The notes below the pieces were generated by a model. The model was not told the DNA's origin. It ran no database searches and saw only the letters and a program-made list of their open reading frames with translations. Shown here in pieces: positions 9,638-19,045 of a stretch of DNA of 64,000 bases. The stretch comes from Halorhabdus tiamatea SARL4B (GTDB lineage: Archaea > Halobacteriota > Halobacteria > Halobacteriales > Haloarculaceae): the NCBI RefSeq assembly GCF_000470655.1, contig NC_021921.1, positions 2,418,001 through 2,482,000 on the forward strand, written 5' to 3'. The position numbers were made by a program, and so were the translations under genes. Numbering within the stretch: the first letter of the stretch is position 1; each line of letters begins with the position of its first letter.

Positions 9638-10813
9638 TCACCGCCTGTTTGCTCGACTCAGGACGCGTCGAAGTGCCGTTCGGACCGATCCGAGGAAGAA
9701 CCCGAGACTGAGGACGGCCCCGATCCCGGCTGCGGCCGCGAGGTAGAGGTACATCCCCTGGACGCCGATCACGTCGGCCAGCCAGCCGCCGGCGACCTGC
9801 CCGAACACGCGACCGGTGCCGAGTCCGAGCGCCGCCAGCAACGCCTGGGCCGAGCCACTCAGCGTGTCCGGGGCGTACTCGTGGGCCAGAGAGACGGACG
9901 CGAGCGTAAAGAGAGCAAAGCCCGCGCCCCGGGGAAGCTGTGCGAGGAACGTGACCGGGAGGGTCCCCGGAATCACGTAGAGCAGGAAACTCACGGCGGA
10001 AAGTACCGCGCCGACCACCAGTTGCGTTCGGTGTTCGAGTCCGAGATGCACTGCCCAGACAAAGATCGCGGCCTCGGCGAGCGTCCGGACGAACCAGGCC
10101 GCGCCGGTCATGGCGTCGCCCGCCTCGATGGCCCGTATGTATACCGAGAAGAACGCGCCCCCGGTCGTGGTCGCCGCCCCGAAGAACACGCCGACGATCA
10201 GCAGCAACACGAACCGTGGATCGGTGAGCAATCGGAGCGAATCCTCCCTGAGATCAGGCGAGAGGTCCGCAGACGAGGGTTGTGGCACGCCCCTGATCGA
10301 GAGGACGAACACTGTCATTCCGAGTGCGTAGACGACGAAGATCGAGACCGTGCCGAACGTCCCGACCAGCGGCCCCATCGCGAGGATGCCGATACCGAAG
10401 GCGATACTCCCGAACGCCCGGACGTTCCCGAAGTCGATCCCCGCCGAGAGGACCATCGCGTTCGCAAGCGGGATGATCGGTGCCCGGAACGCCGAGTAGA
10501 TGGCGGCGGCGATCAGCATGAGCAGATACGGCGATTCGAGTATCGTCCCGATCGGGAACAGCAACCCACCGACGATAGAGACGATCGCTCCCACGGCCAT
10601 CACCAGCTTGGTCCGCCCGTAGGCGTCCGCGAGCACTCCCCACAGCGGCTGGGCCACGATCCCCGCGCCGATCAGGACGGCCCCGATCATTCCCATCTGT
10701 GACTCCGAGAGGCCGATGTCCTCGAAGAAGACGTTCCGGTAGCCGGAAATCCCGTTCGCTGCTGCGTACAGCACGAGATAGATAAACTGGTAGCGCCGCT
10801 CGTCGCTGATCAC
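9638..10813 (-). CDS. MFS transporter (MFS_1-like permease)
   Basis: 391 residues with about 12 hydrophobic segments. The N-terminal region (YRNVFFEDIGLSESQMG, then PLWGVLADAYGRTKLVM) matches the MFS group that includes phenylpropionate and nucleoside permease-like proteins. The substrate is unknown. It is divergent from the PRC-barrel gene across a 210-base gap and convergent with nothing; its end faces the aIF5B start region. Confidence 0.8.
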   Translation of the reverse strand: MISDERRYQFIYLVLYAAANGISGYRNVFFEDIGLSESQMGMIGAVLIGAGIVAQPLWGVLADAYGRTKLVMAVGAIVSIVGGLLFPIGTILESPYLLMLIAAAIYSAFRAPIIPLANAMVLSAGIDFGNVRAFGSIAFGIGILAMGPLVGTFGTVSIFVVYALGMTVFVLSIRGVPQPSSADLSPDLREDSLRLLTDPRFVLLLIVGVFFGAATTTGGAFFSVYIRAIEAGDAMTGAAWFVRTLAEAAIFVWAVHLGLEHRTQLVVGAVLSAVSFLLYVIPGTLPVTFLAQLPRGAGFALFTLASVSLAHEYAPDTLSGSAQALLAALGLGTGRVFGQVAGGWLADVIGVQGMYLYLAAAAGIGAVLSLGFFLGSVRTALRRVLSRANRR

Positions 10814-10992
10814 GTGCGCTCACCGTCCGCTCTCTTGACGTCCATTCTCCCGTTGTTCTATCTGTGAAGAAAAAAGGCTTCATATTTGCCGTTCGACGAG
10901 CCCCGGTCCCCTCACAGAGACAGCTGGGTCACCACGTTTTCGGTCGGCCACGCCCAGGGGAGCGTCTGCCGGACGTCCGACGACCCCGTGGA

Positions 10993-10999
10993 GTTTATG
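10993..10999 (+). promoter_or_regulatory. TATA box of the PRC-barrel/nob1 pair
   Basis: GTTTATG lies 25-31 bases before the ATG at 11024, so the transcript would be essentially leaderless. Confidence 0.5.
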
Positions 11000-11023
11000 T
11001 AAGTGGACCGGGTACACCGCTGT

Positions 11024-11263
11024 ATGGCCGACATACTCGCCGAGAACCTCTCCGGGAAAGACGTCATGGGCTCGGACGGGGCCGAACTTGGCATGCTGTA
11101 CAACATTACGATGGACCTCGAATCGGGCCGACTCGAAGACCTCATCATCGAACCCGACGAGACGCTCGGAGAGACGGCGTTCGCGCGGGACGACGACGGC
11201 CGCCTCCGCGTCCCCGTCAGTCGCGTACAGGCTGTCAAAGACCACATGATCATCGAACGCTAA
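11024..11263 (+). CDS. PRC-barrel domain protein
   Basis: 79-residue single-domain PRC-barrel protein. LSGKDVMGSDGAELGMLYNI, the first two strands of the barrel, and the closing RVPVSRVQAVKDHMIIE are typical. ATG 11024 (MADILAENL) is chosen over an upstream in-frame ATG at 11003 because it fits both the domain start and the TATA box. The gene ends 4 bases before nob1. PRC-barrel proteins occur in 30S maturation (RimM-like) and in archaeal division factors (CdpB); the link to Nob1 favours an RNA or ribosome context, but this is inference. Confidence 0.8.
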   Translation: MADILAENLSGKDVMGSDGAELGMLYNITMDLESGRLEDLIIEPDETLGETAFARDDDGRLRVPVSRVQAVKDHMIIER

Positions 11264-11267
11264 CTAA

Positions 11268-11732
11268 ATGAACGTTCTCGACGCCTCGGCTTTCATCAAC
11301 GAGTATCACACTGACGAGCAACTCGCCACGATCCCTCTCGTTCGCGAGGAACTCGAAGACGAGAGCGCCTATCGCTTCGACGCCCTCGAGGGGTCGGGGA
11401 TGCACCTCCACATTCCCGACGAGGAGACCGTCGAACGCATCCGTCGGGCAGCCGACGAGACCGGCGACCACGAGGCCCTCTCGACGACGGACATCCGACT
11501 GATCGCCGCGTCGTTCGAACTCGATGGCCGACTCGTCACCGACGACTACGCCATGCAGAACGTCGCGGAGAAACTGGAGATCGATGTCGAAGTGATCGAC
11601 CAGGACGGGATCGAAGAGCAGCGCGATTGGCACTTCCAGTGTCAGGGGTGTGGTCGCGAGTTCGACGAGAATCACGACCGCTGTCCGATCTGTGGCAGTC
11701 CGCTCTCGCGGAAGAATCCATCGAGTGCCTAG
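11268..11732 (+). CDS. nob1: Endoribonuclease Nob1
   Basis: 154-residue PIN-domain nuclease that trims the 3' end of 16S rRNA during 30S maturation. The PIN core begins VLDASAFI, with acidic residues at Asp5, in the STTDIRLIAA segment and in RLVTDDYAMQNVA. The zinc ribbon follows as CQGCGREF and CPICGSPL. ATG at 11268 is 4 bases after the PRC-barrel stop, so the two are probably one transcript. Confidence 0.9.
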   Translation: MNVLDASAFINEYHTDEQLATIPLVREELEDESAYRFDALEGSGMHLHIPDEETVERIRRAADETGDHEALSTTDIRLIAASFELDGRLVTDDYAMQNVAEKLEIDVEVIDQDGIEEQRDWHFQCQGCGREFDENHDRCPICGSPLSRKNPSSA

Positions 11733-11926
11733 GGATCGGCGTCGGTTTTCCCGGTTACGTCGCGTTCGGGCCGGCCCCCGACCGGTCGGTCTTCCTCGAG
11801 TGCTTCGAGCCCAAGTGTGAGCAACTGGCGGAGCACTTCCTCCTCCGTGAGATCGTGCTCGTGGGCCAGGTGTTCGATGTCGTGGGCCCGATCGTCGTCG
11901 ACGACGATCGAAAACCGGGTCGGCAT
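11729..11926 (-). CDS. Small ribbon-helix-helix-like protein
   Basis: 65 residues beginning MPTRFSIVVDDDRAHDIEHLA, a beta strand followed by two predicted helices (EHDLTEEEVLRQLLTLGLEALEED), as in CopG/Arc-type DNA-binding proteins. Its end overlaps the end of nob1 by 4 bases on the opposite strand. A TATA-like element (TATACC on the minus strand, near 11960) precedes it. The target is unknown. Confidence 0.6.
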   Translation of the reverse strand: MPTRFSIVVDDDRAHDIEHLAHEHDLTEEEVLRQLLTLGLEALEEDRPVGGRPERDVTGKTDADP

Positions 11927-11986
11927 ACTTTGATGTGAGACGTTGTCACGGTATAAATCTGCGTCAGACAGGTGTCCGACCGGCCA

Positions 11987-12757
11987 TCACGACAGCAGGC
12001 CCGTCCCCGTTGCCAGGTCGTTGACTTCGACGAGATACTGGTAGAGGAACTGGACGGCGTTGAACACAGCGTGGATGAGAATCGGGACGGTGAGGTTGCG
12101 GGTTCGGCGATAGCTCTCACCGAGCACCAGCGCGAGGACGAACAGGAAGGGCAAGGTCGTCAACAGCGGTCCGAGGCCGTTCGTGAGGTACACCGGAATG
12201 TGGATGAGCGCAAAGAGGCCACTGGCGATGACGACGGCCTGGCGGGGAGAGAACGTCTCGTAGAGCGATTTCTGGACGATATTCCGGTAGAAGAGTTCCT
12301 CGACCGGCGCGATCACCAGGAAGGACAGTACCGCCAGGACGAGATAGATTTCGACGCTTCCGGACTCTTCGACGATCTGGGTGACATTGTGGTCGGCCGT
12401 CTGGACGCCCAGCGCCTGGGTCAGTAGGCTAACCACGATGAGTGCTCCAAACAGGGCGAGGAACCCGAGGACGCTGTATCCTATCTCCCGAAGACTCGGC
12501 CATTTCACATCGAGGTAGTCTACGGTGTGGTCGTGCAACCAGAAGTACGCGCCGGCGAGAGCGACCATCCCGATCCCGCTCGCGACCATCGTCACTGAAT
12601 AGTAGACTGTATCGGAAAGGGGGCCGGCCACGAACAGGACAGTCCCGATCAGCGGCACCGCGAGCAGTTCACTCCCGAGAAGCCCAACCAGCGACCACCC
12701 CCCGGCGAGGATCACTGCCCGAAGGCGCTGGTTGTCCGTCACGCGTTTCGATGCCAT
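11987..12757 (-). CDS. CPBP-family intramembrane protease homologue
   Basis: 256-residue polytopic membrane protein. The CPBP (Abi/Rce1-like) motifs are in place: APVEELFYRNIV (Glu-Glu-x-x-x-Arg), ALIHIPVY, and ILIHAVFNAVQF, supplying Glu, His and His-x-x-x-Asn residues of the glutamic-type active site. ATG 12757 (MASKRVTDN) is preferred over 12784. Members process prenylated or bacteriocin-like proteins in other organisms; the substrate here is unknown. Confidence 0.85.
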   Translation of the reverse strand: MASKRVTDNQRLRAVILAGGWSLVGLLGSELLAVPLIGTVLFVAGPLSDTVYYSVTMVASGIGMVALAGAYFWLHDHTVDYLDVKWPSLREIGYSVLGFLALFGALIVVSLLTQALGVQTADHNVTQIVEESGSVEIYLVLAVLSFLVIAPVEELFYRNIVQKSLYETFSPRQAVVIASGLFALIHIPVYLTNGLGPLLTTLPFLFVLALVLGESYRRTRNLTVPILIHAVFNAVQFLYQYLVEVNDLATGTGLLS

Positions 12758-12861
12758 ACCTGAACGGACGGTCACCAACCCCAAAGGCGCTACGTTTCCG
12801 GGGGTCTCGGCTGGCGCTCGAACCGCGGCGTTTATGCGCGATCCAACAGAAGCGTCCGCCC

Positions 12862-13407
12862 ATGTCGGACACGACGAACGAAGCGGCCTACGACGGCGTT
12901 CTCGGTGCGTTCCCCTACGCGTTCCGGGCGACCGACTCGCGGCTCTGTCGGGCCTACGTGGTCGTGGGCGGACTCGTCGCCGCGCTGGTCGCCATCGTCT
13001 TCGTCCTCGCGGTGATCTCGCTCATCGGGGCGACTGTCGGTACGCCCGGCGGGTTCCTGACGAGCGCCCGGGCGTTTTACGTCCTCGTCGCGTTGCTGAT
13101 CGTCGGTCCACTCCTCGCGCCGACGTTGCTCGTCGCCCGCCGCCACCGCCGGGGCAAGAGCGACCGTCGATACGACCGCGCCCTCGCGGCGAGTGGCTTC
13201 GCCTTCGTCCTCTCGGTATATCTCGGTCTCGTGGCGTCGATGCCGCCGTCGTTCGTCCTCGACGGCGAAACCGTCACGCGACCCGCCGCCGACGGCGTGT
13301 TCGCACCGCTCGTCGAGTTCCTGTACGCGATTCCCGAACCCGCTTCGCCCGCCGTCCCCGGACTCGCCGCGGTGATCATGCTCGTCGTACACCGCCGCTA
13401 CCGGTGA
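12862..13407 (+). CDS. Membrane protein of unknown function
   Basis: 181 residues from ATG 12862 (MSDTTNEAAYDG), with four hydrophobic segments at about 33-57, 71-92, 108-127 and 160-175. The frame continues open upstream to 12442, but that part runs antisense to the protease gene and has no coding character. A TATA-like GTTTATG near 12830 supports the chosen start. I do not recognise the family. The next gene starts 32 bases on. Confidence 0.65.
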   Translation: MSDTTNEAAYDGVLGAFPYAFRATDSRLCRAYVVVGGLVAALVAIVFVLAVISLIGATVGTPGGFLTSARAFYVLVALLIVGPLLAPTLLVARRHRRGKSDRRYDRALAASGFAFVLSVYLGLVASMPPSFVLDGETVTRPAADGVFAPLVEFLYAIPEPASPAVPGLAAVIMLVVHRRYR

Positions 13408-13438
13408 ATCAAAGAGGGTCGACCGTCATTGTTCGCGC

Positions 13439-13903
13439 ATGAGCGAGAAGACGGGGACGTTCGTGGTCACGCACGTCGACGCGGAGTCGGCCGTCTTGAC
13501 GAACGTCGCTGACGCACACGTTCACACGCTGTCGGCCCACCCCGACTTTTCGGAAGGCGAAGTACTCGAGGCGACTGTCCGGGCCGAGCCACCGATGGAA
13601 GTCACCTGGGAGGTCGTCGCCGTCCACGACCGCCGCACGATCCCGGTCGAACGCAGCCCCGAACGCCCGACGAAACTGGCCCGCGATATCGCCGGTGACC
13701 AGTCGATCGGCGAGGTCACGCGCCGTGAGCGGGAGGGTGTGGGAGAAATACACGTTCTCACGGTCCCGGAAGACCAAACTGAACAGGCCGTCGAGGACGT
13801 CATCGACGACGACGAGACGCGCCGGCGGGCCGCCCGACTCGGCGTCGATCGTGTCGAAATTCGGGCGGACGCGGGGTGTGTCAGCGTGCGATACTTGCCG
13901 TGA
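13439..13903 (+). CDS. DUF5812-like haloarchaeal protein
   Basis: 154-residue soluble acidic protein. KTGTFVVTHVDAESAVLTNV at the N-terminus suggests a beta-barrel, followed by a mixed region and a C-terminal ADAGCVSVRYLP strand. I associate it with the haloarchaeal DUF5812 family, whose function is not known. It may share a transcript with the membrane protein before it. Confidence 0.6.
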   Translation: MSEKTGTFVVTHVDAESAVLTNVADAHVHTLSAHPDFSEGEVLEATVRAEPPMEVTWEVVAVHDRRTIPVERSPERPTKLARDIAGDQSIGEVTRREREGVGEIHVLTVPEDQTEQAVEDVIDDDETRRRAARLGVDRVEIRADAGCVSVRYLP

Positions 13904-13921
13904 GACGGGCCACCCGTTCGA

Positions 13922-14986
13922 TCAATCGCCGCCGTCGCCGATCACGCTCTCCCAGTCGTGATCGAAGTGTGCCCCTTCGCGCTCGCGGGCACTGGCTTCG
14001 ACAGCCATGAATTCGGCGCGTTCGCGTGCTTCTGGAATCGTGTGGCCGCCACAGTAGCTCAGTCCCGACCGGATGCCCGCGGCGAATCGGTCCACGACGT
14101 CGGCGAGGTCGCCGCTGTAGGGCGTCAACGCCTCGACTCCCTCGTCGGCGTCCGCCGCTGCGCCGTCCTTGTCCGTCCGGGCCTCGTTGGCGGCGGTCGT
14201 CGCCATCCCGCGTGAACGCTTGTACCGGTCGCCGTCGACCTCGACCACCGCACCCGGCGCTTCGGTCGTTCCGGCGAACAGCCGTCCGAGCATCACTGTG
14301 TCTGCGCCCGCCATCAGCGCTTTGACTGCGTCGCCGGAGCTCTGGATACCGCCGTCGGCGATGATCGGGACGTCGAGGTCCGCACCGGCGTCGACACACT
14401 GATCGACCGCCGTCAACTGCGGGACGCCAGCCCCGGCGACGCGCCGGGTCGTGCAGTGCGAGCCGGGGCCGATCCCGACCTTGACGGTGTCCGCGCCGGC
14501 GGCGTAGAGATCCCGGACGCCCTCGGGCGTCGCGACGTTTCCGACGACGAGGTTCGCGGGGTCGTACTCGGCGACGAGCGTTTCGACCGCGTCGAGGGCC
14601 CGTTCGAGGTGAGCGTGTGCGACATCGACGACGACGGCGTCGGCCCCGGCGTCGAGCGTGCGTTCGGTCCGCTCTAGGTAGTCGTCGGCGATCCCGACGG
14701 CCGCCCCGACACGCTCGCCCGCCTCGACGACAGCACGCACCTCGGCCACCTGTTCGTCGATCGCAAGAAACCGGTGGATCGTGCCGAACCCGCCGGCCGC
14801 AGAGAGCGCGATGGCCGTCTCGCGTTCGGTCACAGTGTCCATCGGCGCGCTCAGGAGTGGGCGATCGAGTCGAATGTCCGGTGAGAGTTGCGTCGAGAGA
14901 TCGACGTCGTCGCGACTGTCGACCGGCGACCGCTGTGGGACGAGCAAGACATCCCCGTAGGATCGCCCCGTCGTGAGGTCTTTCAT
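13922..14986 (-). CDS. IMP dehydrogenase/GMP reductase-family enzyme without CBS domains
   Basis: 354-residue TIM-barrel enzyme. The catalytic loop reads [13 protein letters not shown] with the nucleophilic Cys, preceded by DVAHAH and followed by [13 protein letters not shown] and the KRSRGMATT segment. Full-length IMP dehydrogenases have about 480 residues with a CBS pair inserted after the second barrel strand; here that insertion is absent. The loop is closer to IMPDH than to typical GMPR, so the direction of the reaction (IMP to XMP, or GMP to IMP) is undecided. It could also be one of the CBS-less IMPDH-related proteins. Confidence 0.8.
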   Translation of the reverse strand: MKDLTTGRSYGDVLLVPQRSPVDSRDDVDLSTQLSPDIRLDRPLLSAPMDTVTERETAIALSAAGGFGTIHRFLAIDEQVAEVRAVVEAGERVGAAVGIADDYLERTERTLDAGADAVVVDVAHAHLERALDAVETLVAEYDPANLVVGNVATPEGVRDLYAAGADTVKVGIGPGSHCTTRRVAGAGVPQLTAVDQCVDAGADLDVPIIADGGIQSSGDAVKALMAGADTVMLGRLFAGTTEAPGAVVEVDGDRYKRSRGMATTAANEARTDKDGAAADADEGVEALTPYSGDLADVVDRFAAGIRSGLSYCGGHTIPEARERAEFMAVEASAREREGAHFDHDWESVIGDGGD

Positions 14987-15111
14987 GCCGCCACAATCCG
15001 ACGAGTGCCAGCCACAAAAGCCCGTCGTCGGCCGCGAGCGTCTGGGCGGCCGCCGACGGACTGGGGCCCAAGGACGCTTTAGGAAGGCTTATTCAACGCC
15101 GTGTCACATCC

Positions 15112-15978
15112 ATGAGCATGGTTGAGTTCGAGGTACCGAAAGTCGATTATACGAAGTATTCGAACCGTCAGCTCGCGGCCGTTCCGCTGGCCGTCCTGGC
15201 GATAGCTATCGCGGTCCTGATCGGATCGTGGTGGCTGACCGGGTCACCGGCCGCGCTCGGCATCGATTTCACCGGCGGTTCGGAGATGACCGTCGAAACA
15301 GGGATGTCCGCGGCTGAACTACAGGGGACGTTCTCTCCGGAACCGGTCTCAGTCCAGGCTGTCCAGGCTCAGGAAGACCGGTTCGTCGTCACGTTCGACG
15401 TCTCGAATATCGGTGATCTCCGCGAGCAGGCCATGGCGGCCGATATCTCCGTTCTCGGGAGCGGTTCGACGCCACCGTCGTTCGGAGCGGACAGTACGCG
15501 GATCGCTGTCATCGGGATCGCGATCGCCTTCCTCGGGATGAGCATCCTGGCGTTCGCCCTCTTTCGGACGTTCGTCCCGAGCATTGCGATCATCGTTTCG
15601 GCGTTCTCTGACCTGGTGATCCCGCTGGCTGTGTTGAGTCTACTTGGTGTCAAACTCTCCTTGGGAACTGTTGCCGGCCTCCTCATGCTGATCGGGTACA
15701 GCGTCGACTCGGACATCCTGTTGAACAATCACATCCTCAGGCGTCGCGGTGAGTTCTACGAAAGCACCTACGCCGCGATGCAGACTGGTGTGACGATGAC
15801 GCTGACCTCGATCGTCGCGATGGCCGTCATGGCGATCATGGCGACGTTCTTCAACATCCAGATTATGGCACAGATCGGGTTCGTCCTGGTACTGGGGCTT
15901 AGCGTCGACCTGATGAACACGTACATGCTGAATCTGAGTCTGCTACGCTGGTACCGATTCCACGGGGTGAACCGATGA
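15112..15978 (+). CDS. secF: Protein-export membrane protein SecF
   Basis: 288 residues with six transmembrane segments: TM1 near residues 20-42, and TM2-TM6 from about 125 to 280. GIDFTGGSEM after TM1 is the conserved SecF/SecD D1 motif. With SecD it pulls translocating chains across the membrane using the ion gradient. The start could be ATG 15112 or the second in-frame ATG at 15118. As usual in archaea secF precedes secD, overlapping it by ATGA. A TATA-like GCTTATT lies about 20-25 bases upstream. Confidence 0.93.
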   Translation: MSMVEFEVPKVDYTKYSNRQLAAVPLAVLAIAIAVLIGSWWLTGSPAALGIDFTGGSEMTVETGMSAAELQGTFSPEPVSVQAVQAQEDRFVVTFDVSNIGDLREQAMAADISVLGSGSTPPSFGADSTRIAVIGIAIAFLGMSILAFALFRTFVPSIAIIVSAFSDLVIPLAVLSLLGVKLSLGTVAGLLMLIGYSVDSDILLNNHILRRRGEFYESTYAAMQTGVTMTLTSIVAMAVMAIMATFFNIQIMAQIGFVLVLGLSVDLMNTYMLNLSLLRWYRFHGVNR

Positions 15979-17498
15979 ACGTTCGCGAAAACTGGCAGAT
16001 CGTCTTGCTCGTCGTCTTCGTCGTCGGGAGCGGGATTGCTCTATTCGCGCCCGTTGCCGGCGGAGCCGACGACGGCGGGTTCACGAATCTCCAATACGGG
16101 ATTCAACTCGACGGGGGGACCAGCCTTCAGGCACCTGCGGTCGGCATCACAGCCGAGGGCGTCAACGTCAGTGCTGAAGACCAGACCCCTCTCGCCCAGG
16201 ACATTTCCGAGACGCTCTCGCTCGATCCGATCGACGTCAGGACCTCCGCGGGGAGCCAGACCGTCGAGGTCTTCACGCGAAACGTCACACAGGACCAACT
16301 CCGTGACGCGCTCGTCGAGGCGGGCTATCAACCGGAGAGGGTACGTGACGGCGTGACGTCCGCGACTCGCGAACAGATGGTCCGGGTCATCCGAGACAAG
16401 ATCAGCGAGTCCGCACTCAGCGGCGGGAGCGTCTCGACGATTCAGTCGATCGAGGGGCCGACGTTCATTTCGATTACGGCCCCCGACCGCGATCAGGAGG
16501 AACTTCAGGCGCTACTCGACGAGCGTGGCGTCGTCCGGGTCTACGCCGTCCATCCGGACGGGAACGGGTCGTGGGTCCGCGACAATGTCCTGAGCCAGGA
16601 GGACTTCAGCCGGATCAGTCCGGCACAGCGAAATTCCGACGGGAATCCGGTCGTCCCGGTGACGATCCGCGACTCGGTCGCCGACCGCTTCCAGGACGAC
16701 ATGGTCGAGTACGGGTTCGGCCAGGCGCGCCAGTGTCAGGCAAGTACTGCTGACATCACGAACGTCTCGGAGATCGAAGGGTACTGTCTGGCCGTGACGT
16801 TGAACGACAACGTCGTCTTCGCCGGTGGCGTCCAGGCGAACCTCGCCAGTTCCTTTGCATCCGGTGACTTCGCGACCGACCCCCGGTATCAGATGATAAC
16901 CGGGAACATGTCCGAGGCCAACGAACTCGAGATCAGTCTCCGGGCCGGTCGCTTGCCCGCGCCGCTGGACTTCGAAAACGCACGAAGCCAGAGCCTCGAA
17001 CCGTCGATGGGTGAACAGTTCCGGACGGATTCGCTGCTCACGGGAATCATGGCTGTCTTCGCGGTCAGCGGCATGATCTACTTCCGGTACCGTGACGCCC
17101 GGGTCGCGCTGCCGATGATCGTCACGGCGATGTCTGAGGTGTTCATCCTCCTGGGGTTCGTGGCGCTCGTTCAGTATCCGCTGAACCTCTCGCACATCGC
17201 CGGGTTCATCGCGGTCATTGGGACCGGGGCCGACGACCTCATCATCATCGCCGACGAGATCCTCCAGCGCGAGGAGATCGCTACCGATCGGGTGTTCCAG
17301 AACCGCTTCCGGAAGGCGTTCTGGGTCATCGGCGCGGCCGCGGCGACGACGATCCTCGCGATGAGTCCCCTGACAGTCCTCTCGCTTGGGGACTTAAGCG
17401 GGTTCGCGATCATCACGATCGTCGGCGTGTTGATCGGGGTGCTGATCACGCGTCCGGCGTACGGTAACTTCCTCCGTCGGCTCGTCCTCGACGCCTGA
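15975..17498 (+). CDS. secD: Preprotein translocase subunit SecD
   Basis: 507 residues. TM1 lies at the N-terminus, then the P1 periplasmic-type domain opens with GIQLDGGTSLQ (D1 motif), and a long extracellular domain (about 40-350) is followed by five TM segments containing GTGADDLIIIADE. This is the partner of SecF in the auxiliary translocase. The extracellular part is acidic, as expected for a halophile. Start ATG 15975 overlaps the secF stop. Confidence 0.93.
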   Translation: MNVRENWQIVLLVVFVVGSGIALFAPVAGGADDGGFTNLQYGIQLDGGTSLQAPAVGITAEGVNVSAEDQTPLAQDISETLSLDPIDVRTSAGSQTVEVFTRNVTQDQLRDALVEAGYQPERVRDGVTSATREQMVRVIRDKISESALSGGSVSTIQSIEGPTFISITAPDRDQEELQALLDERGVVRVYAVHPDGNGSWVRDNVLSQEDFSRISPAQRNSDGNPVVPVTIRDSVADRFQDDMVEYGFGQARQCQASTADITNVSEIEGYCLAVTLNDNVVFAGGVQANLASSFASGDFATDPRYQMITGNMSEANELEISLRAGRLPAPLDFENARSQSLEPSMGEQFRTDSLLTGIMAVFAVSGMIYFRYRDARVALPMIVTAMSEVFILLGFVALVQYPLNLSHIAGFIAVIGTGADDLIIIADEILQREEIATDRVFQNRFRKAFWVIGAAAATTILAMSPLTVLSLGDLSGFAIITIVGVLIGVLITRPAYGNFLRRLVLDA

Positions 17499-17560
17499 GG
17501 CGCTTCGACGGCCGAATCTGGAGCGGCGGGCTTTTGGCGTCCGGACGTGAATCTCGTCCA

Positions 17561-17725
17561 ATGTCCGAGGATACGTTCTACTGTGAGACTTGCGAGCAAT
17601 CAGTCGCCCGCGAAGACGTGATCCGTACGGAGACGATCGGTGGACTCGACCCGGAGAAGTGGCAGACCTTCTGCTGTCCGGACTGTGGCAACCGCCTGGA
17701 GACGGTGTTCGTCGGCGAGGAGTGA
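17561..17725 (+). CDS. Small zinc-finger protein
   Basis: 54 residues from ATG 17561 (MSEDTFYCETCEQSV). Two CxxC pairs (CETC and CPDC, the latter in FCCPDCGNRLE) make a single zinc-ribbon-like knuckle. Haloarchaea encode many such micro-proteins, and no role can be assigned. It sits between secD and lysA on the same strand. Confidence 0.65.
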   Translation: MSEDTFYCETCEQSVAREDVIRTETIGGLDPEKWQTFCCPDCGNRLETVFVGEE

Positions 17726-17785
17726 CCCTACCTTTCGCCCGGGGAAGCACAACGCTTGTTAGCCGCCGAACCCGTCTGTCTTCCA

Positions 17786-19045
17786 ATGAGTCACTCGCCG
17801 CCGGTCCGTCGCCTCGCTGACTGGGACCACACGCAGTTGCTCGATCTCGCGGCCGAACACGACACGCCGCTGTACGTCCTCGATCCCGACCGTGTCGCCG
17901 AGAACTACCGCCGCTTTTCCGCCGCCTTCCCCGACGCCGACGTGATGTACGCCGCGAAGGCCCACACTGGCCGGGCGGTCCTCTCGACGTTACTCGAGGC
18001 CGGCGCGGACATCGAGTGTGCCGCCCGCGGGGAGCTACAGCGCGCGACCGAAGCCGGCGCAGACCCGAACACTCTCCAGTACACGGCCGTCAACCCGCCC
18101 GACGCCGACCTCGATTACGCGGTCGAACTCGCCGGCGACAACCCCGGCCTCACGATCACCGGTGGGGCCGAGGACACCTTCGATCGTCTCGAAGCGCGCG
18201 GGTACGACGGCCGCGTCGCGATCCGGATCAACCCCGGCATCGGAACCGGCCACCACGAGAAAGTCGCGACGGGCAAGGACGCCAAGTTCGGGATTCCGGC
18301 CGAGCGCGTCCCCGATCTCGCCGACGAACTCCGGGACCGATTCGATTTGGTCGGACTCCACGCCCACGTCGGCAGCGGCGTTCTGACTGACGAGGTCGAG
18401 AAGCACGCCCAGGCGCTGGGAACCGTCGCCGATCTCGCTCGAGAGGTCGGTGACGACAGTCTGGAGTTCGTCGACTTCGGCGGCGGGTTCGGCGTCCCGT
18501 ACCACGAGGACGAACCGCCACTCGACATCGAGGCCGTCGCCGAGACGGTCCGGGAGGCGGTGGGCGACCTCGACGCGACGCTGAAGTTCGAACCCGGCCG
18601 CTACGTCGTCGCCGACGCCGAGGTGATCCTCACGACGGTCAACACGATCAAGGAAACGCAAGCGGCGACGGTCGTCGGCGTCGACGCCTCGCTGTCGACG
18701 CTCATCCGCCCGGCGATGTTCGATTCGTACCATCCGATTCGGAGCGTCTCCGCGCCTGATCGGGCGGACGAACCGGTTTCTGTCGGCGGCCCCTGCTGTA
18801 CCAGCGCGGACGTCTTCGCCACCGATCGACCGATTGCCCGGCCCGAACGTGACGACATCCTCGCGATCGGCAACGCCGGCGCGTACGGCTACGAACTCGC
18901 GAACAATTTCCACTCCCAGCCCCGCCCCGCCGAGGTCGCGATCGACGGCGACGACGCGCGGGTCGTCCGCCGTCGGGAGCGGATGGCCGACGTTACGCGC
19001 GTCGAGGACGAGGCCCCCGGCGCGCCCGATGCGGAGCGCGAGTGA
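17786..19045 (+). CDS. lysA: Diaminopimelate decarboxylase
   Basis: 419-residue PLP enzyme that decarboxylates meso-diaminopimelate to lysine. The PLP lysine lies in VMYAAKAHT (YAxKA motif). HAHVGSG and the Gly-rich FGGGFGVPY bind the cofactor, and GGPCCTSAD carries the Cys-containing C-terminal motif, with NAGAYGYE near the end. ATG 17786 is chosen over the TTG at 17756. The stop overlaps the dapE start by one base (TGATG), so the two lysine genes are coupled. Confidence 0.93.
   Translation: MSHSPPVRRLADWDHTQLLDLAAEHDTPLYVLDPDRVAENYRRFSAAFPDADVMYAAKAHTGRAVLSTLLEAGADIECAARGELQRATEAGADPNTLQYTAVNPPDADLDYAVELAGDNPGLTITGGAEDTFDRLEARGYDGRVAIRINPGIGTGHHEKVATGKDAKFGIPAERVPDLADELRDRFDLVGLHAHVGSGVLTDEVEKHAQALGTVADLAREVGDDSLEFVDFGGGFGVPYHEDEPPLDIEAVAETVREAVGDLDATLKFEPGRYVVADAEVILTTVNTIKETQAATVVGVDASLSTLIRPAMFDSYHPIRSVSAPDRADEPVSVGGPCCTSADVFATDRPIARPERDDILAIGNAGAYGYELANNFHSQPRPAEVAIDGDDARVVRRRERMADVTRVEDEAPGAPDAERE

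Noticed and set aside
12442-12861. N-terminal extension of the membrane protein ending at 13407
   Set aside because: Antisense to the CPBP gene, Arg-rich, and the ATG at 12862 has a TATA-like element about 30 bases before it.
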